Assembly: GCF_014656435.1 (NCBI RefSeq)
Contig: NZ_BNCK01000009.1
Span: forward strand, 124,001 to 188,000
From: Thalassotalea marina
Lineage (GTDB): Bacteria; Pseudomonadota; Gammaproteobacteria; Enterobacterales; Alteromonadaceae
Length of the DNA: 64,000 nucleotides
Direction of reading: 5' to 3'
This document shows positions 27,477 through 37,586 of this stretch, in pieces. A program made the position numbers and the translations under genes. Below the pieces are notes generated by a model. The model saw nothing but the letters and a program-made list of their open reading frames with translations, was not told the origin of the DNA and did no database searches. Position 1 is the first letter of the stretch. Every line of letters begins with the position of its first letter.

Positions 27477-29339
27477 TTAAATGTCATCGACAGTATGACC
27501 TGCCAACGCTTTGTTAATAGATGCATCCATTCGACGCTCGGCAAATGTTGCTGTTGCATGGTTCACTTGCTCAATCGCCGCTTCAATTGCGTCGGCATCA
27601 TTGCCTTGGCTGGTTGACGCTAAATTTGCTAATTTAGCCTCAATGTCTGCTACTTCTTGTGTATTTAATAAATGGCTGTCTGCTGCTAACGCCGATTGCA
27701 CTGACTCTATAACACGCGCTGCTTCAACTTGTTGCTCTTTCACCATACGCGCTTGCATATCTTCTTTAGCATTAGCAACAGACGCTTTGAGCATATCAGC
27801 TATTTCATTTTCCGCTAAACCAAAAGAAGGTTTGACTTCAATACTGGCTTCAACACCTGTTGATTTTTCCATGGCAGTGACGGCCAACAAGCCATCGGCA
27901 TCCACTTTGAAAGTTACACGAATATGCGCCGCACCTGCAGCCATAGGAGGAATACCATGTAGCTCAAAACGTGCTAACGAGCGACAATCATCCACAAGTT
28001 CACGTTCACCTTGTAATACGTGAATCGCCATCGCCGTTTGACCATCTTTAAAAGTGGTAAATTCTTGCGCCTTGGCGACAGGAATTGTGGTGTTGCGAGT
28101 GATCACCTTTTCAACCAATCCACCCATGGTTTCAAGGCCTAATGAAAGAGGAATCACGTCAAGCAATAACATGTCACTGTCAGGTTTATTACCCGCTAAA
28201 ATATCGGCTTGAATCGCTGCGCCAATTGCCACTACTTTATCAGGGTCAATAGACGTTAATGGCTGACGTTTAAAGAAGCTTTGCGCTTCTTCTCGCACTA
28301 AAGGTACACGAGTAGAGCCACCTACCATCACCACTTCAATCACTTCTTCTGCCGTTACTTCAGCATCTTTTAATGCTCTACGACAAGCGCGCATTGTTTT
28401 AGTGACTAATGGTTTAATCAAGGCTTCAAATGTCGTTTTATCGATTGACGATTGCCACGTTTCACCGTTAGCTAATGCCAAGTTAATTTCAGCGCTGTCT
28501 GCACTTGATAATGCTTCTTTAACTTCAGTTGCCTGCATTAATAATTGTCGTTCCATTGAGCTAGACAATGGACGCTGTAAGCCAGCCTCTGCAACAATGT
28601 GTTCAACTAGTGCTAAATCGAAATCATCACCGCCAAGGGCTGAATCACCACCAGTGGCCAGTACTTCGAATACGCCTTTATTTAAACGCAAAATAGAAAT
28701 ATCAAAGGTACCACCGCCTAAATCATAAACTGCGATAACGCCTTCTTGGCCACTATCTAGGCCGTAAGCTACTGCAGCAGCTGTAGGCTCATTTAACAAA
28801 CGCAGCACTTTTAAACCAGCAAGTTTAGCCGCATCTTTGGTACTTTGACGTTGTGCGTCATCAAAATAAGCTGGCACAGTAATTACAGCACCAGTTAGCT
28901 CGCCACCTAATGCTTGTTCGGCTCTTTGTCCTAAAGTCTTTAATATCTCAGCTGACACTTGCACTGGGTTAATATCACCATGGCGTGTGGTGATACTTGG
29001 GTGATTTTCATCACCACAAAACTGATAAGGAAGTGACGGATATTTTGCTTGAATATCTGTAAGAGAGCGACCAATTAATCTTTTCGCTGAGACTATGGTA
29101 TTTTCAGGATCTGAAACCGCTAATGCTTTTGCCGTGTCACCCACTAAGGTTTGGCCGTCTTGATAACTAACAATTGACGGTAAAATATCTTTGCCTTGTT
29201 CATTGGCAAGAGTTTCAGCCAGCCCGCTTTTTACGGTTGCAACTAACGAATTGGTGGTGCCCAAGTCGATACCTACCGCTAAGCGATGTTCATGAGGTAC
29301 GGTACTTTGTCCAGGTTCTGCAATTTGTAATAACGCCAT
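27477..29339 (-). CDS. hscA: Fe-S assembly Hsp70 chaperone HscA
   Basis: A 620-residue DnaK-like chaperone: phosphate-1 motif [12 protein letters not shown] (about 23-34), [45 protein letters not shown] and [10 protein letters not shown], then the substrate-binding domain. Its length and its place after hscB identify it as HscA rather than DnaK. It binds the LPPVK motif of IscU and drives cluster transfer with ATP hydrolysis, stimulated by HscB. Confidence 0.96.
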   Translation of the reverse strand: MALLQIAEPGQSTVPHEHRLAVGIDLGTTNSLVATVKSGLAETLANEQGKDILPSIVSYQDGQTLVGDTAKALAVSDPENTIVSAKRLIGRSLTDIQAKYPSLPYQFCGDENHPSITTRHGDINPVQVSAEILKTLGQRAEQALGGELTGAVITVPAYFDDAQRQSTKDAAKLAGLKVLRLLNEPTAAAVAYGLDSGQEGVIAVYDLGGGTFDISILRLNKGVFEVLATGGDSALGGDDFDLALVEHIVAEAGLQRPLSSSMERQLLMQATEVKEALSSADSAEINLALANGETWQSSIDKTTFEALIKPLVTKTMRACRRALKDAEVTAEEVIEVVMVGGSTRVPLVREEAQSFFKRQPLTSIDPDKVVAIGAAIQADILAGNKPDSDMLLLDVIPLSLGLETMGGLVEKVITRNTTIPVAKAQEFTTFKDGQTAMAIHVLQGERELVDDCRSLARFELHGIPPMAAGAAHIRVTFKVDADGLLAVTAMEKSTGVEASIEVKPSFGLAENEIADMLKASVANAKEDMQARMVKEQQVEAARVIESVQSALAADSHLLNTQEVADIEAKLANLASTSQGNDADAIEAAIEQVNHATATFAERRMDASINKALAGHTVDDI

Positions 29340-29378
29340 GTGGGGCTCTTTTTTGTTGATTGTTAAAGCGCTGCGCGC

Positions 29379-29906
29379 TTAGTCATCGAGGAGTTGATCT
29401 TCAAGGCGATCTAACTCAACTTGTAATTTTTGATAAAACTTAAGCTTTCTAAGTAATTCAGTCGCTTGTTGATTTGACTCAACAGAGTTTTCATTGATCG
29501 CAGCTTGCATCGTGTTAAACAGCTGCTGAAACTCTGTGTCTAGAACTTGATTCGCTTCAAATAGTGCAGTATCGACGTCGTCGGCAAATTTCACATCAGC
29601 TAACATTTCGCGTAATTCCATTTGACGCATAAGAAAGGCATTATCACTGAACGATGCTTGTTCGTTTGGCATATCAACACCACGAATTTCTAACATGTAT
29701 TGAGCACGTTTAAGGGGATTCTTCAGTGTTTGATAGGCATCGTTGACGAGTGTTGATTTTTTTGCAGCTAGCAGTTGTTCCTGACTGCTAGCATGGGCAA
29801 ACTTATCTGGATGTACACTTTTTTGAATTGATTGATATCTTTGTGTTAACGCGTTTAGATCAATAATAAATGTTTGCTCTAAACCAAAAATTTCAAAATA
29901 ATTCAC
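29379..29906 (-). CDS. hscB: Fe-S assembly J-protein co-chaperone HscB
   Basis: A 175-residue type III J-protein. The N-terminal J domain has the HPD motif (VHPDKFAHAS, His about 33) and starts MNYFEIFGLEQTF as in the family; the C-terminal three-helix domain (MRQMELREMLADV...) binds IscU. It delivers IscU to HscA and stimulates its ATPase. Position between iscA and hscA is canonical. Confidence 0.95.
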   Translation of the reverse strand: MNYFEIFGLEQTFIIDLNALTQRYQSIQKSVHPDKFAHASSQEQLLAAKKSTLVNDAYQTLKNPLKRAQYMLEIRGVDMPNEQASFSDNAFLMRQMELREMLADVKFADDVDTALFEANQVLDTEFQQLFNTMQAAINENSVESNQQATELLRKLKFYQKLQVELDRLEDQLLDD

Positions 29907-29944
29907 AATTGGCCACTAAGTTTATAAAGTTGGGAAGTAAGGTA

Positions 29945-30268
29945 TTATACGTTGAAGCTCTCGCCACAACCACACTCACCTTTTGCGTTTGGATTGGTAA
30001 ACTTAAACCCTTCGTTTAAGCCTTCTTTGACAAAATCAAGCTCAATTCCTTCAAGATAAACTAAGCTTTTTCCATCGATGATGATATTCACATCATCGAT
30101 TTCAAACATTTCGTCGTCTTCGTTAAGCTCGTCAACGAATTCAAGCACATAAGCCAAACCTGAACATCCAGTGGTTTTTACACCCAGACGAAGACCTAGG
30201 CCTTTACCACGGTTGGTGATAAAAGTTCGAACTCTTTCTGCCGCCGCTGGCGTCATAGTAACACTCAT
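29945..30268 (-). CDS. iscA: A-type Fe-S carrier IscA
   Basis: A 107-residue A-type carrier with the three conserved cysteines: one in [14 protein letters not shown] (about 35) and two in GECGCGESF (about 99 and 101). It accepts or delivers iron or clusters after IscU assembly. The gene follows iscU by 9 bp in canonical order. Confidence 0.96.
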   Translation of the reverse strand: MSVTMTPAAAERVRTFITNRGKGLGLRLGVKTTGCSGLAYVLEFVDELNEDDEMFEIDDVNIIIDGKSLVYLEGIELDFVKEGLNEGFKFTNPNAKGECGCGESFNV

Positions 30269-30277
30269 GACTTTGAC

Positions 30278-30661
30278 CTATTCTCCGCGCTTTGAACGAT
30301 AATCTTCAATGGCTGCTTTGATTGCATCTTCTGCAAGAATTGAGCAGTGAATTTTTACAGGTGGTAACGCTAACTCTTCAGCGATATCAGTATTTTTGAT
30401 ACCCGCTGCTTCATCAATGCTCTTACCTTTAACCCACTCAGTAACTAGTGAGCTAGACGCAATTGCTGAACCACAACCGTAAGTTTTGAATTTTGCATCT
30501 TCAATAATACCTTCTTCGGTAATTTTAAGTTGCAGTTTCATCACGTCACCACACGCTGGAGCACCTACCATACCCGTTGCCACTTGTGGGTCGTTTTTGT
30601 CTAATGAACCAACGTTACGTGGGTTCTCATAATGATCGATTACTTTTTCACTGTAAGCCAT
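30278..30661 (-). CDS. iscU: Fe-S cluster scaffold IscU
   Basis: A 127-residue scaffold protein with all three cluster cysteines (GAPACGDVMKLQ, YGCGSAIASS and IHCSILAEDA) and the LPPVK motif recognised by HscA just before the last one. I choose the ATG at 30661 (MAYSEKVIDHYENPRNVGS), with GGGAGAA upstream. The frame is open seven codons further, which the family lacks. Confidence 0.96.
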   Translation of the reverse strand: MAYSEKVIDHYENPRNVGSLDKNDPQVATGMVGAPACGDVMKLQLKITEEGIIEDAKFKTYGCGSAIASSSLVTEWVKGKSIDEAAGIKNTDIAEELALPPVKIHCSILAEDAIKAAIEDYRSKRGE

Positions 30662-30688
30662 AATATTCTCTCCCGGCAGCACCTGCCC

Positions 30689-31903
30689 TTAGTGTGCTAC
30701 CCATTCAACTGAATCTAAATCTACGCCGTCTTTAAACATTTCCCACAACGGAGACATTTCGCGTAAATGCTCAATTGCTTTTTTGATGATACCAATAGCG
30801 TAATCAACTTCTTCTTCGGTAGTAAAACGGCCAAAGCTAAAGCGAATTGAACTGTGTGCCATTTCATCATTTAAGCCTAGGGCTCTTAATACATACGACG
30901 GTTCTAAGCTTGCAGATGTACATGCAGAGCCACTTGATACCGCTAAATCTTTAAGTGACATGATTAACGACTCACCTTCAACGAAGTTAAAACTTACGTT
31001 TAGGTTACCTGGGTAACGTTTATCAAAATCACCATTGACAAATACTTGCTCTAAATCTTTAACACCAGCCCATAAACGGTCACGCATTGCGGTAACGTGG
31101 GCTAAATCTTGTGCCATTTCTTCTTTCGCGATACGACATGCTTCACCAAAACCAACGATTTGATGAGTTGGTAACGTACCACTGCGCATACCACGCTCAT
31201 GACCGCCACCGTGCATTTGCGCTTCTAAGCGCATACGTGGCTTACGACGAACGTATAGTGCTCCAATACCTTTTGGACCGTACATTTTGTGTGCAGAAAT
31301 TGACAATAAATCCACTTTTAAGTTTTGTAAGTCAATTTCAATTTTACCGGTACTTTGTGCAGCATCTACGTGGAAAGCAATTTTTCTTGCGCGACACATC
31401 TCACCAATTTCAGCGATATCTTGAATAACACCAATTTCATTGTTCACGTGCATGATGCTCACAACTACTGTGTCGTCACGCATTGCAGCTTCAAGTTTGG
31501 TTAAATCAATTAAACCATTGGCTTCAGGATCTAAGTAGGTAACTTCAAAACCTTGACGCTCTAACTCACGACAAGTATCTAAAACAGCTTTATGCTCTGT
31601 TTTACAGGTAATGATATGTTTACCTTTTTTGCTGTAAAAGTTAGCAGCACCTTTAATTGCTAGGTTGTTTGATTCAGTAGCGCCAGAAGTGAACACGATC
31701 TCACGCGGATCTGCGTTGATAAGTTCAGCGATTTGATTACGAGCAATGTCTACCGCTTCTTCAGCCTGCCAACCGAATTTGTGAGAACGAGACGCAGGGT
31801 TACCATATAACCCATCGGTAGTAAGATATTGCATCATTTTTTCTGCAACACGCTTGTCTGCAGGCGTGGTGGCGGAATAATCAAAATAAATAGGAAGCTT
31901 CAT
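30689..31903 (-). CDS. iscS: cysteine desulfurase IscS
   Basis: A 404-residue PLP-dependent cysteine desulfurase. The PLP lysine is in [12 protein letters not shown], and the mobile-loop catalytic cysteine is in [40 protein letters not shown] is the usual IscS opening. It takes sulfur from cysteine for Fe-S assembly and also for tRNA thiolation. Sits between iscR and iscU. Confidence 0.97.
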   Translation of the reverse strand: MKLPIYFDYSATTPADKRVAEKMMQYLTTDGLYGNPASRSHKFGWQAEEAVDIARNQIAELINADPREIVFTSGATESNNLAIKGAANFYSKKGKHIITCKTEHKAVLDTCRELERQGFEVTYLDPEANGLIDLTKLEAAMRDDTVVVSIMHVNNEIGVIQDIAEIGEMCRARKIAFHVDAAQSTGKIEIDLQNLKVDLLSISAHKMYGPKGIGALYVRRKPRMRLEAQMHGGGHERGMRSGTLPTHQIVGFGEACRIAKEEMAQDLAHVTAMRDRLWAGVKDLEQVFVNGDFDKRYPGNLNVSFNFVEGESLIMSLKDLAVSSGSACTSASLEPSYVLRALGLNDEMAHSSIRFSFGRFTTEEEVDYAIGIIKKAIEHLREMSPLWEMFKDGVDLDSVEWVAH

Positions 31904-31933
31904 TGGCTAACTGTCTCCAACTTACGTACTGCG

Positions 31934-32440
31934 CTAACAGTTTTGCATTATATTTGTGGTTGCAATTAAGGTTTCATGTGAATGCTTCGCGCCCTCTTTG
32001 CGTTGCATTGTATCTTGTCGCTTTGAAACCATTCTGACGTTTCTTTGTTCAACCAGTTCAGACAAAGAAATGCCTTGTAAAAATTCTTCGATTCTGCTGC
32101 TTAAATCAGCCCAGAGGGAATGGGTAAGACATTGGTCTCCCGATTGGCAATCGCCTTTACCGCCACATTTAGTTGCATTGATGCTTTCATCAACTGCACT
32201 GATCACATCAGCGACAAAGATTTGTGCAGAACATTTACCTAAGCGGTAACCACCGCCAGGGCCGCGTATACTGCTGACCAGACCGTGTTTGCGTAATCGA
32301 GAGAAGAGTTGCTCTAAGTAAGATAATGAAATACCTTGTCGCTCTGATATATCAGCAAGCGACACAGGGCCATCGGCTGCATGTATAGCAACGTCTAGCA
32401 TAGCTGTGACGGCATAACGCCCTTTCGATGTTAGTTTCAT
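31934..32440 (-). CDS. iscR: Fe-S-sensing repressor IscR
   Basis: A 168-residue Rrf2-family regulator. The winged helix is at residues 1-65 ([52 protein letters not shown]). Cluster ligands Cys-x5-Cys-x5-Cys plus His are visible ([20 protein letters not shown]). With a [2Fe-2S] cluster it represses the isc operon. Two type-1-like IscR sites lie in the 174 bp upstream, before the end of cusA, so the isc operon keeps its own autoregulated promoter despite the neighbouring copper operon. Confidence 0.96.
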   Translation of the reverse strand: MKLTSKGRYAVTAMLDVAIHAADGPVSLADISERQGISLSYLEQLFSRLRKHGLVSSIRGPGGGYRLGKCSAQIFVADVISAVDESINATKCGGKGDCQSGDQCLTHSLWADLSSRIEEFLQGISLSELVEQRNVRMVSKRQDTMQRKEGAKHSHETLIATTNIMQNC

Positions 32441-32499
32441 TGTCTACCCCAGTAAAATCGACGCGCAATTTTACATAACCCTACAAAATAGTCAAATAA

Positions 32500-32524
32500 A
32501 TACTTGAGTATTATAGTCGGGTAT
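32500..32524 (-). promoter_or_regulatory. IscR type-1 binding site A upstream of iscR
   Basis: The minus strand here reads ATACCCGACT-ATAAT-ACTCAAGTAT in three parts. Against the E. coli type-1 IscR consensus (ATASYYGACTR at one end, AGTCRRSTAT at the other) I count one mismatch in 25 positions. It lies 60 bp before the iscR start codon. The match is seen by eye; binding is inferred. Confidence 0.8.
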
Positions 32525-32553
32525 TTTACCTCACATAAAATAGAAATCAACGA

Positions 32554-32578
32554 ATACTTGAGTAAATTACTCAAGTAT
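32554..32578 (-). promoter_or_regulatory. IscR type-1 binding site B upstream of iscR
   Basis: A 25-bp near-perfect palindrome with half-sites ATACTTGAGT and ACTCAAGTAT, part of a 29-bp dyad at 32552-32580 with 14-bp arms. It differs from the type-1 IscR consensus at two symmetric positions and shares the ACTCAAGTAT half-site exactly with site A, 54 bp away centre to centre. It starts only about 36 bp after the cusA stop. Confidence 0.7.
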
Positions 32579-32614
32579 TCAATATTGCTTCTATCTAATA
32601 TATAAATGATTGAA

Positions 32615-35600
32615 CTAAACAAGGCGTTTTAGCTGAAATTGTCGCCAAATTTTAAACAAAACAGGTAATACAATCAAAGCTAATACTAATGCACTTGCCA
32701 TTCCACCAACCATAGGTGCAGCAATACGGCTCATCATTTCACTGCCGGTACCTGAACCATACATGATAGGCAATAAACCAATAACAATTGTCGCCACCGT
32801 CATAAACACCGGACGAATTCGCATCGCTGCACCGGCGATAATTGCTTGATCAAGTAACTTTGATGTCTCTGTTGTCGATAACTTATCTTCTTTTTCAGCA
32901 AAATATTCTTGATAAGCTTGGTTGAGATAAACCAACATGATCACGCCTATTTCAACCGCAACCCCGGCTAACGCGATAAAGCCAACACCTGAAGCAACGG
33001 AAAAAGCAAAACCTTCTTGGTACATCAACCAAATACCACCAATCATCGCTAATGGCAAAGTGACCAAAATAATCAACACTTCAGCAAAACTCTTAAAACT
33101 CAAATAGAGTAATAAAATAATGACCGCTAAAGTGACAGGTAACACTAATGTGAGTTTTTCTTTTGCTCTTTCCATGTATTCATACTGGCCAGCAAACGAT
33201 AATGAATACCCCGCAGGCAGTATAATGTTTTGTTCAACTTTTTCTTTAGCCGTGCTTACATAATGGCCTAAGTCAACATTAGCAATATCAATAAACACCC
33301 AACCATTGATGCGGGCATTTTCACTCTTAATCATCGGAGCGCCACCAACAACGTTAATGTTGGCAACATCAGATAGCAAAATATTGTTGCCTTTACTTGT
33401 CACTACAGGAAGCTGTGCAAGTACTTCTGGCGAACTACGTAAGTGCTGAGGATAACGCAAGTTAATAGGATAACGCTCCTCCCCTTCGATTGATTCAGCA
33501 ATATTGGCGCCACCAACCGCTAGCGCAATTACTCGCTGAATTTCCGCAATAGAAACTTGGTAAGTCGCTGCCTTGGTACGATCAATATCTATCGTTATGT
33601 ATCGGCCACCCTGTGTACGCTCTGCGTAAACTGATGTGGTGCCATCAACTTGCATTAAAACACGTTCTAGATCCTTGCCGATACGCTCAATTCCCGCTAA
33701 ATCAGGCCCCGCAATTTTAATCCCAACCGGCGTTTTAATGCCAGTTGCTAACATGTCTATACGGGTTTTAATTGGCATGACAAAGGCATTGCTAACTCCG
33801 GGTAAAGTAACGAGTTTACTTAACTCACTCTTCAGTTTTTCTGTCGTCATTCCTGCGCGCCATTGTGATTTAGGCTTGAGCTGAATAAAGGTTTCAATCA
33901 TGGTTAAAGGCGCGGGATCTGTCGCCGTTTGGGCGCGACCTACTTTGCCAAATACATGTTCAACTTCTGGTACTGAGGCGATTAGTTTGTCGGTTTGTTG
34001 CAAGAGCTCTCGCGCTTTACCAATAGAAATAGCAGGATACGTAGTAGGCATGTACATGAGGTCACCTTCATCTAATGTCGGCATAAATTCCTGACCGATT
34101 TTCCCAATCGGTAAAAACCCTATGTAACCAATAACTAATGCCATTAACAGAGTAACTTTAGGAAAACGTAACACCAACCTTAGTACCGGCTTGTAGCAAG
34201 CAATTAAAAAGCGCGTTATCGGGTTTTGTTGCTCGTTTCTAATTTTACCTTTTACAAAATAGCCCATTAACACTGGCGTTAAGGTAATTGCCAAACCAGC
34301 AGCTGCCGCCATTGCGTATGTTTTAGTAAAGGCAAGTGGTGCAAACATGCGCCCTTCTTGAGCCTCCAAAATAAAGATAGGTAAAAAGCTCACGGTAATA
34401 ATTAACAAACTAAAAAATAGTGCTGGCCCTACCTCACTGGCCGCTTGCGCGACGACTTGCCAGCGGTTTTCTTTAGTAATCTGCTGTTTTTCCATATGTT
34501 TATGAAGGTTTTCAACCATCACAATTGCGCCGTCAGTCATCGCACCAATGGCAATCGCAATCCCACCAAGTGACATAATGTTAGCGTTAATACCTTGCAT
34601 ATACATGATGACATAGGCCGCCAAAATACCAACAGGTAAGCTCACTACAGCAACAAATGATGAGCGTACATGGAACAAAAACACTAAGCAGATAAGAGCG
34701 ACCACAACTAACTCTTCAACAAGTTTTTGCCAAAGGTTGTCTATTGCTCGCTCAATAAGGCCAGAGCGGTCATATACCGTGACAATTTCAACACCTTCAG
34801 GTAGTGACTGTTTTAGACTCTCAAGCTTAGCTTTGACCCCTTGAATAGTTTGCATGGCATTTTCGCCATAACGCATGACGATAACACCACCAACCGTTTC
34901 ACCTTGGCCATCAAGCTCTGCAATACCTCGTCGCATTTCAGGACCTAACGACACTCTAGCAACGTCGTTAAGTAAGATAGGTTGACCACTGGCAGTAGAA
35001 GCTACTAGCACTTGCTTTAAATCTTCGAGGGAATCGATATAGCCGGTAACCCTAACCATATATTCTGCTTCGGCTAGCTCTACCACTGAAGCGCCTACTT
35101 CTTGATTTGAAGACTTTATCGCTTGCTCGACTTGAGATAAAGCTATGTTGTAGGCGCGAAGACGATTGGGTAATACTTCAACTTGATACTGCTTTACCAT
35201 ACCACCAACGGTTGCCACCTCTGACACACCAGCAACGGTTTGTAGTTCGTTTTTTAAAAACCAATTCTGAATTGACGTCAGATCAGCTAAGTCATGTTGA
35301 CCACTTTTATCTCGCAACGCGTATAAATAAACCCAGCCAACACCTGTTGCATCAGGGCCTAACTCTGACTTTGCTCCTGCAGGTAACTTACTACTGACTT
35401 GCGATAAATACTCAAGTACACGTGATCGCGCCCAGTACAAATCGGTCTTATCGTCAAAAATTACGTAAACGTACGAGTCACCAAAAAATGAAAAACCTCG
35501 AACAGTTTTTGCCCCCGGCACAGACAACATGGCAGTTGTTATCGGATAAGTCACCTGATCTTGTACTACCTGTGGTGCTTGACCAGGAAAACTGGTTTTT

Positions 35601-35746
35601 ACTATCACTTGTACATCAGACAAATCAGGGATTGCATCTACTGGTGTATTTTTTACAGTATACAAACCTACTGCACACAAAATTGCGGTAAGTATTAATA
35701 CCAGCGCCCGGTTAACAATAGACCAGCGTATAATTTTCTCAATCAT
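32615..35746 (-). CDS. cusA: CusA-type copper/silver efflux RND transporter
   Basis: A 1043-residue HME-RND proton-driven exporter with the usual two sets of membrane helices. Family features: NTPVDAIPDLSDVQVIVKTSFPGQAPQVVQDQVTYP near the N-terminus, the proton-relay acidic residue in GAMTDGAIVMVENLHKHM (helix 4), and RIDMLATGIKTPVGIKIAG in the porter domain, a CusA-like stretch containing a Met at the metal-path region. It should move Cu(I)/Ag(I) from periplasm to outside with CusB and an outer-membrane channel. The last gene of the copper operon, 11 bp after cusB, ending just before the iscR promoter. Confidence 0.92.
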   Translation of the reverse strand: MIEKIIRWSIVNRALVLILTAILCAVGLYTVKNTPVDAIPDLSDVQVIVKTSFPGQAPQVVQDQVTYPITTAMLSVPGAKTVRGFSFFGDSYVYVIFDDKTDLYWARSRVLEYLSQVSSKLPAGAKSELGPDATGVGWVYLYALRDKSGQHDLADLTSIQNWFLKNELQTVAGVSEVATVGGMVKQYQVEVLPNRLRAYNIALSQVEQAIKSSNQEVGASVVELAEAEYMVRVTGYIDSLEDLKQVLVASTASGQPILLNDVARVSLGPEMRRGIAELDGQGETVGGVIVMRYGENAMQTIQGVKAKLESLKQSLPEGVEIVTVYDRSGLIERAIDNLWQKLVEELVVVALICLVFLFHVRSSFVAVVSLPVGILAAYVIMYMQGINANIMSLGGIAIAIGAMTDGAIVMVENLHKHMEKQQITKENRWQVVAQAASEVGPALFFSLLIITVSFLPIFILEAQEGRMFAPLAFTKTYAMAAAAGLAITLTPVLMGYFVKGKIRNEQQNPITRFLIACYKPVLRLVLRFPKVTLLMALVIGYIGFLPIGKIGQEFMPTLDEGDLMYMPTTYPAISIGKARELLQQTDKLIASVPEVEHVFGKVGRAQTATDPAPLTMIETFIQLKPKSQWRAGMTTEKLKSELSKLVTLPGVSNAFVMPIKTRIDMLATGIKTPVGIKIAGPDLAGIERIGKDLERVLMQVDGTTSVYAERTQGGRYITIDIDRTKAATYQVSIAEIQRVIALAVGGANIAESIEGEERYPINLRYPQHLRSSPEVLAQLPVVTSKGNNILLSDVANINVVGGAPMIKSENARINGWVFIDIANVDLGHYVSTAKEKVEQNIILPAGYSLSFAGQYEYMERAKEKLTLVLPVTLAVIILLLYLSFKSFAEVLIILVTLPLAMIGGIWLMYQEGFAFSVASGVGFIALAGVAVEIGVIMLVYLNQAYQEYFAEKEDKLSTTETSKLLDQAIIAGAAMRIRPVFMTVATIVIGLLPIMYGSGTGSEMMSRIAAPMVGGMASALVLALIVLPVLFKIWRQFQLKRLV

Positions 35747-35757
35747 CTCACTTACTC

Positions 35758-37509
35758 CTAATGGTGCATGTGCTGCTGATTTGCTGCTTGCTCAAAAGCA
35801 ACAACAACAAACTCACCATCATGTATTTCGAAAGTGAAAGTAAACGCTTGGCCTATTTCGGGTATTTGATTTCGGATATTTTCATGGATCAAAAAGTCCA
35901 TGGTAGCGGCTTCTCGTTGCCACTTTTCAATTGGACCTCGGCTAATATTGGCAATGCCTGTGTCCACGTCATATTGATTAATTACGCCTGTCACCGTTGC
36001 ACTGCTTGGTTTCGCATCTGCCATTTCATGATTATCCATAATATGAATATTTGAAATAACATAGTCGCCACTGGCTTGTTTGGTTATTTCCAGATGCAAC
36101 GAAGTGCCAGCGTTTAACAGTGAAATATCTAAATCATCAACAACATTAAAGTCCATGACCATTTCCGGCCAATCCCATTCTTCAATAGGGTCATGTCGAG
36201 CATTAACAACACGTGTTTTATGATCTACGGCTTTAATCGTTGCCGCAACCCACACACTTTCAGCCTGACTCTGTAATTTGCTGTATCGTAAAAAATCTGA
36301 GGTTTTGCTCGATTCTGAATCAAGCAAAAATTGACCAGTAACAACAACACTGTCTTGCTGATCTAATCCATTACGTATTTCAACATAGTTGCTATCGCTA
36401 ATGCCTAAATCAACATTTACCGATTTAAATTCTCCGTTACCTAACGCAACAACAACACGATTGCTATCTGCCAGTCTGATCACAGCTGATAATGGTACAG
36501 TGATGTCAGCATTAACCGCCTGTTTGACTATTTTTGCATTGGCAAACATATTTGCTTTTAGCTTTCGCTCAGTATTATCGAGGCGCACGCGAGCAATTAA
36601 TGCTCTACTTTTGCTGTCTGCCGACGGGTAAATATAGTCAATAACACCATGAAATTTCTCGTTGGCAATATAATCAAAATTAAATTGCACTTCACTACCA
36701 ATTGCCACTCCATCAGCCTGTTGTGGTAATATCTCCAATTCCAACCAAACCTTTGATAAATCAGCGATAGAAAAGAGGGTTTTTCCCAATTCAACAAAGT
36801 AACCTTCGCGAATATTAAGGTTTTCAACCACACCACTTTGAGGTGATGAAAAAGCTATGGTTTGTTTTACTTGTCGAGTTCTTCGAATATCAGCAATGCT
36901 GGTTTCAGGTACATTAAATGCCCGTAATTTTCGCTCAGATGCTTTAATTAAGGCACTATCATTTCCCTGTAAAGATAATAAATATTCCTCTTGAATATTC
37001 ACTAGCTCAGGCGAATACAACTCGTATAACACTTGACCTTTTTGAACACGATCGCCTTTCGCTTTGATATAGAGCCTTTCAACCCACCCCGCAATACGAG
37101 GGTGAACATGGACGACGTCATCATCGCTGTATTTTAGTGTTCCTATGACGTCTATTGTCGGTGAAATGGTTCGTTTTTCCACCGGCGCAGTCTTAACAGC
37201 AATATTATTGCTAACAGTTGAAGAAATGGTAACAACACCAACATCTTTGTCTTGCTCAGACTCTTGATAAACAGGTATTAAATCCATGCCCATGGGAGAC
37301 TTTCCTGGTTTATCTCGACGATAATTGGGATCCATCGGTGCCACCCAATATAACGGCTCGTCAGACTTTGTTGGTATCTCTGATTGATTTGAGAAGGCGG
37401 ATAATTTTGCCCCCCAAAAATAAAAACTCGCCACGCCAATCACTATGCCTGCACATAAAGCTGACATGATACTTAAACGTGTGTTAAATGGCTTTGCTTC
37501 TGATGCCAT
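35758..37509 (-). CDS. cusB: CusB-type periplasmic adaptor with two C-terminal CusF-like domains
   Basis: A 583-residue membrane-fusion protein. One N-terminal helix (about 15-35), a heavy-metal-binding YWVAPMDPNYRRDKPGKSPMGMDLIPVY motif (about 53-80), then barrel-sandwich, hairpin and beta-barrel parts (VHVHPRIAGWVERLYIKAKGDRVQKGQVLYELYSPEL). Two CusF-like domains follow (about 415-480 and 505-575). The first keeps the Cu(I) ligands of CusF (HDPIEEWDWPEMVMDF: His, Trp, Met, Met). The second reads RGPIEKWQREAATMDF, with Arg for His and only one Met, so it is probably not a metal site. No outer-membrane cusC gene is in the operon. Confidence 0.9.
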   Translation of the reverse strand: MASEAKPFNTRLSIMSALCAGIVIGVASFYFWGAKLSAFSNQSEIPTKSDEPLYWVAPMDPNYRRDKPGKSPMGMDLIPVYQESEQDKDVGVVTISSTVSNNIAVKTAPVEKRTISPTIDVIGTLKYSDDDVVHVHPRIAGWVERLYIKAKGDRVQKGQVLYELYSPELVNIQEEYLLSLQGNDSALIKASERKLRAFNVPETSIADIRRTRQVKQTIAFSSPQSGVVENLNIREGYFVELGKTLFSIADLSKVWLELEILPQQADGVAIGSEVQFNFDYIANEKFHGVIDYIYPSADSKSRALIARVRLDNTERKLKANMFANAKIVKQAVNADITVPLSAVIRLADSNRVVVALGNGEFKSVNVDLGISDSNYVEIRNGLDQQDSVVVTGQFLLDSESSKTSDFLRYSKLQSQAESVWVAATIKAVDHKTRVVNARHDPIEEWDWPEMVMDFNVVDDLDISLLNAGTSLHLEITKQASGDYVISNIHIMDNHEMADAKPSSATVTGVINQYDVDTGIANISRGPIEKWQREAATMDFLIHENIRNQIPEIGQAFTFTFEIHDGEFVVVAFEQAANQQHMHH

Positions 37510-37586
37510 TGTATTCCCCTAAAAACTTGTACTAATCATTCGCCAACTTAGGTTGGCACTAAAATTAAGACGGACTGATCCCGTGA

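Noticed and set aside
32437-32622. Minus-strand 61-codon frame between cusA and iscR
   Set aside because: It covers the IscR binding sites and the iscR ribosome-binding region, is AT-driven and has no recognisable product.
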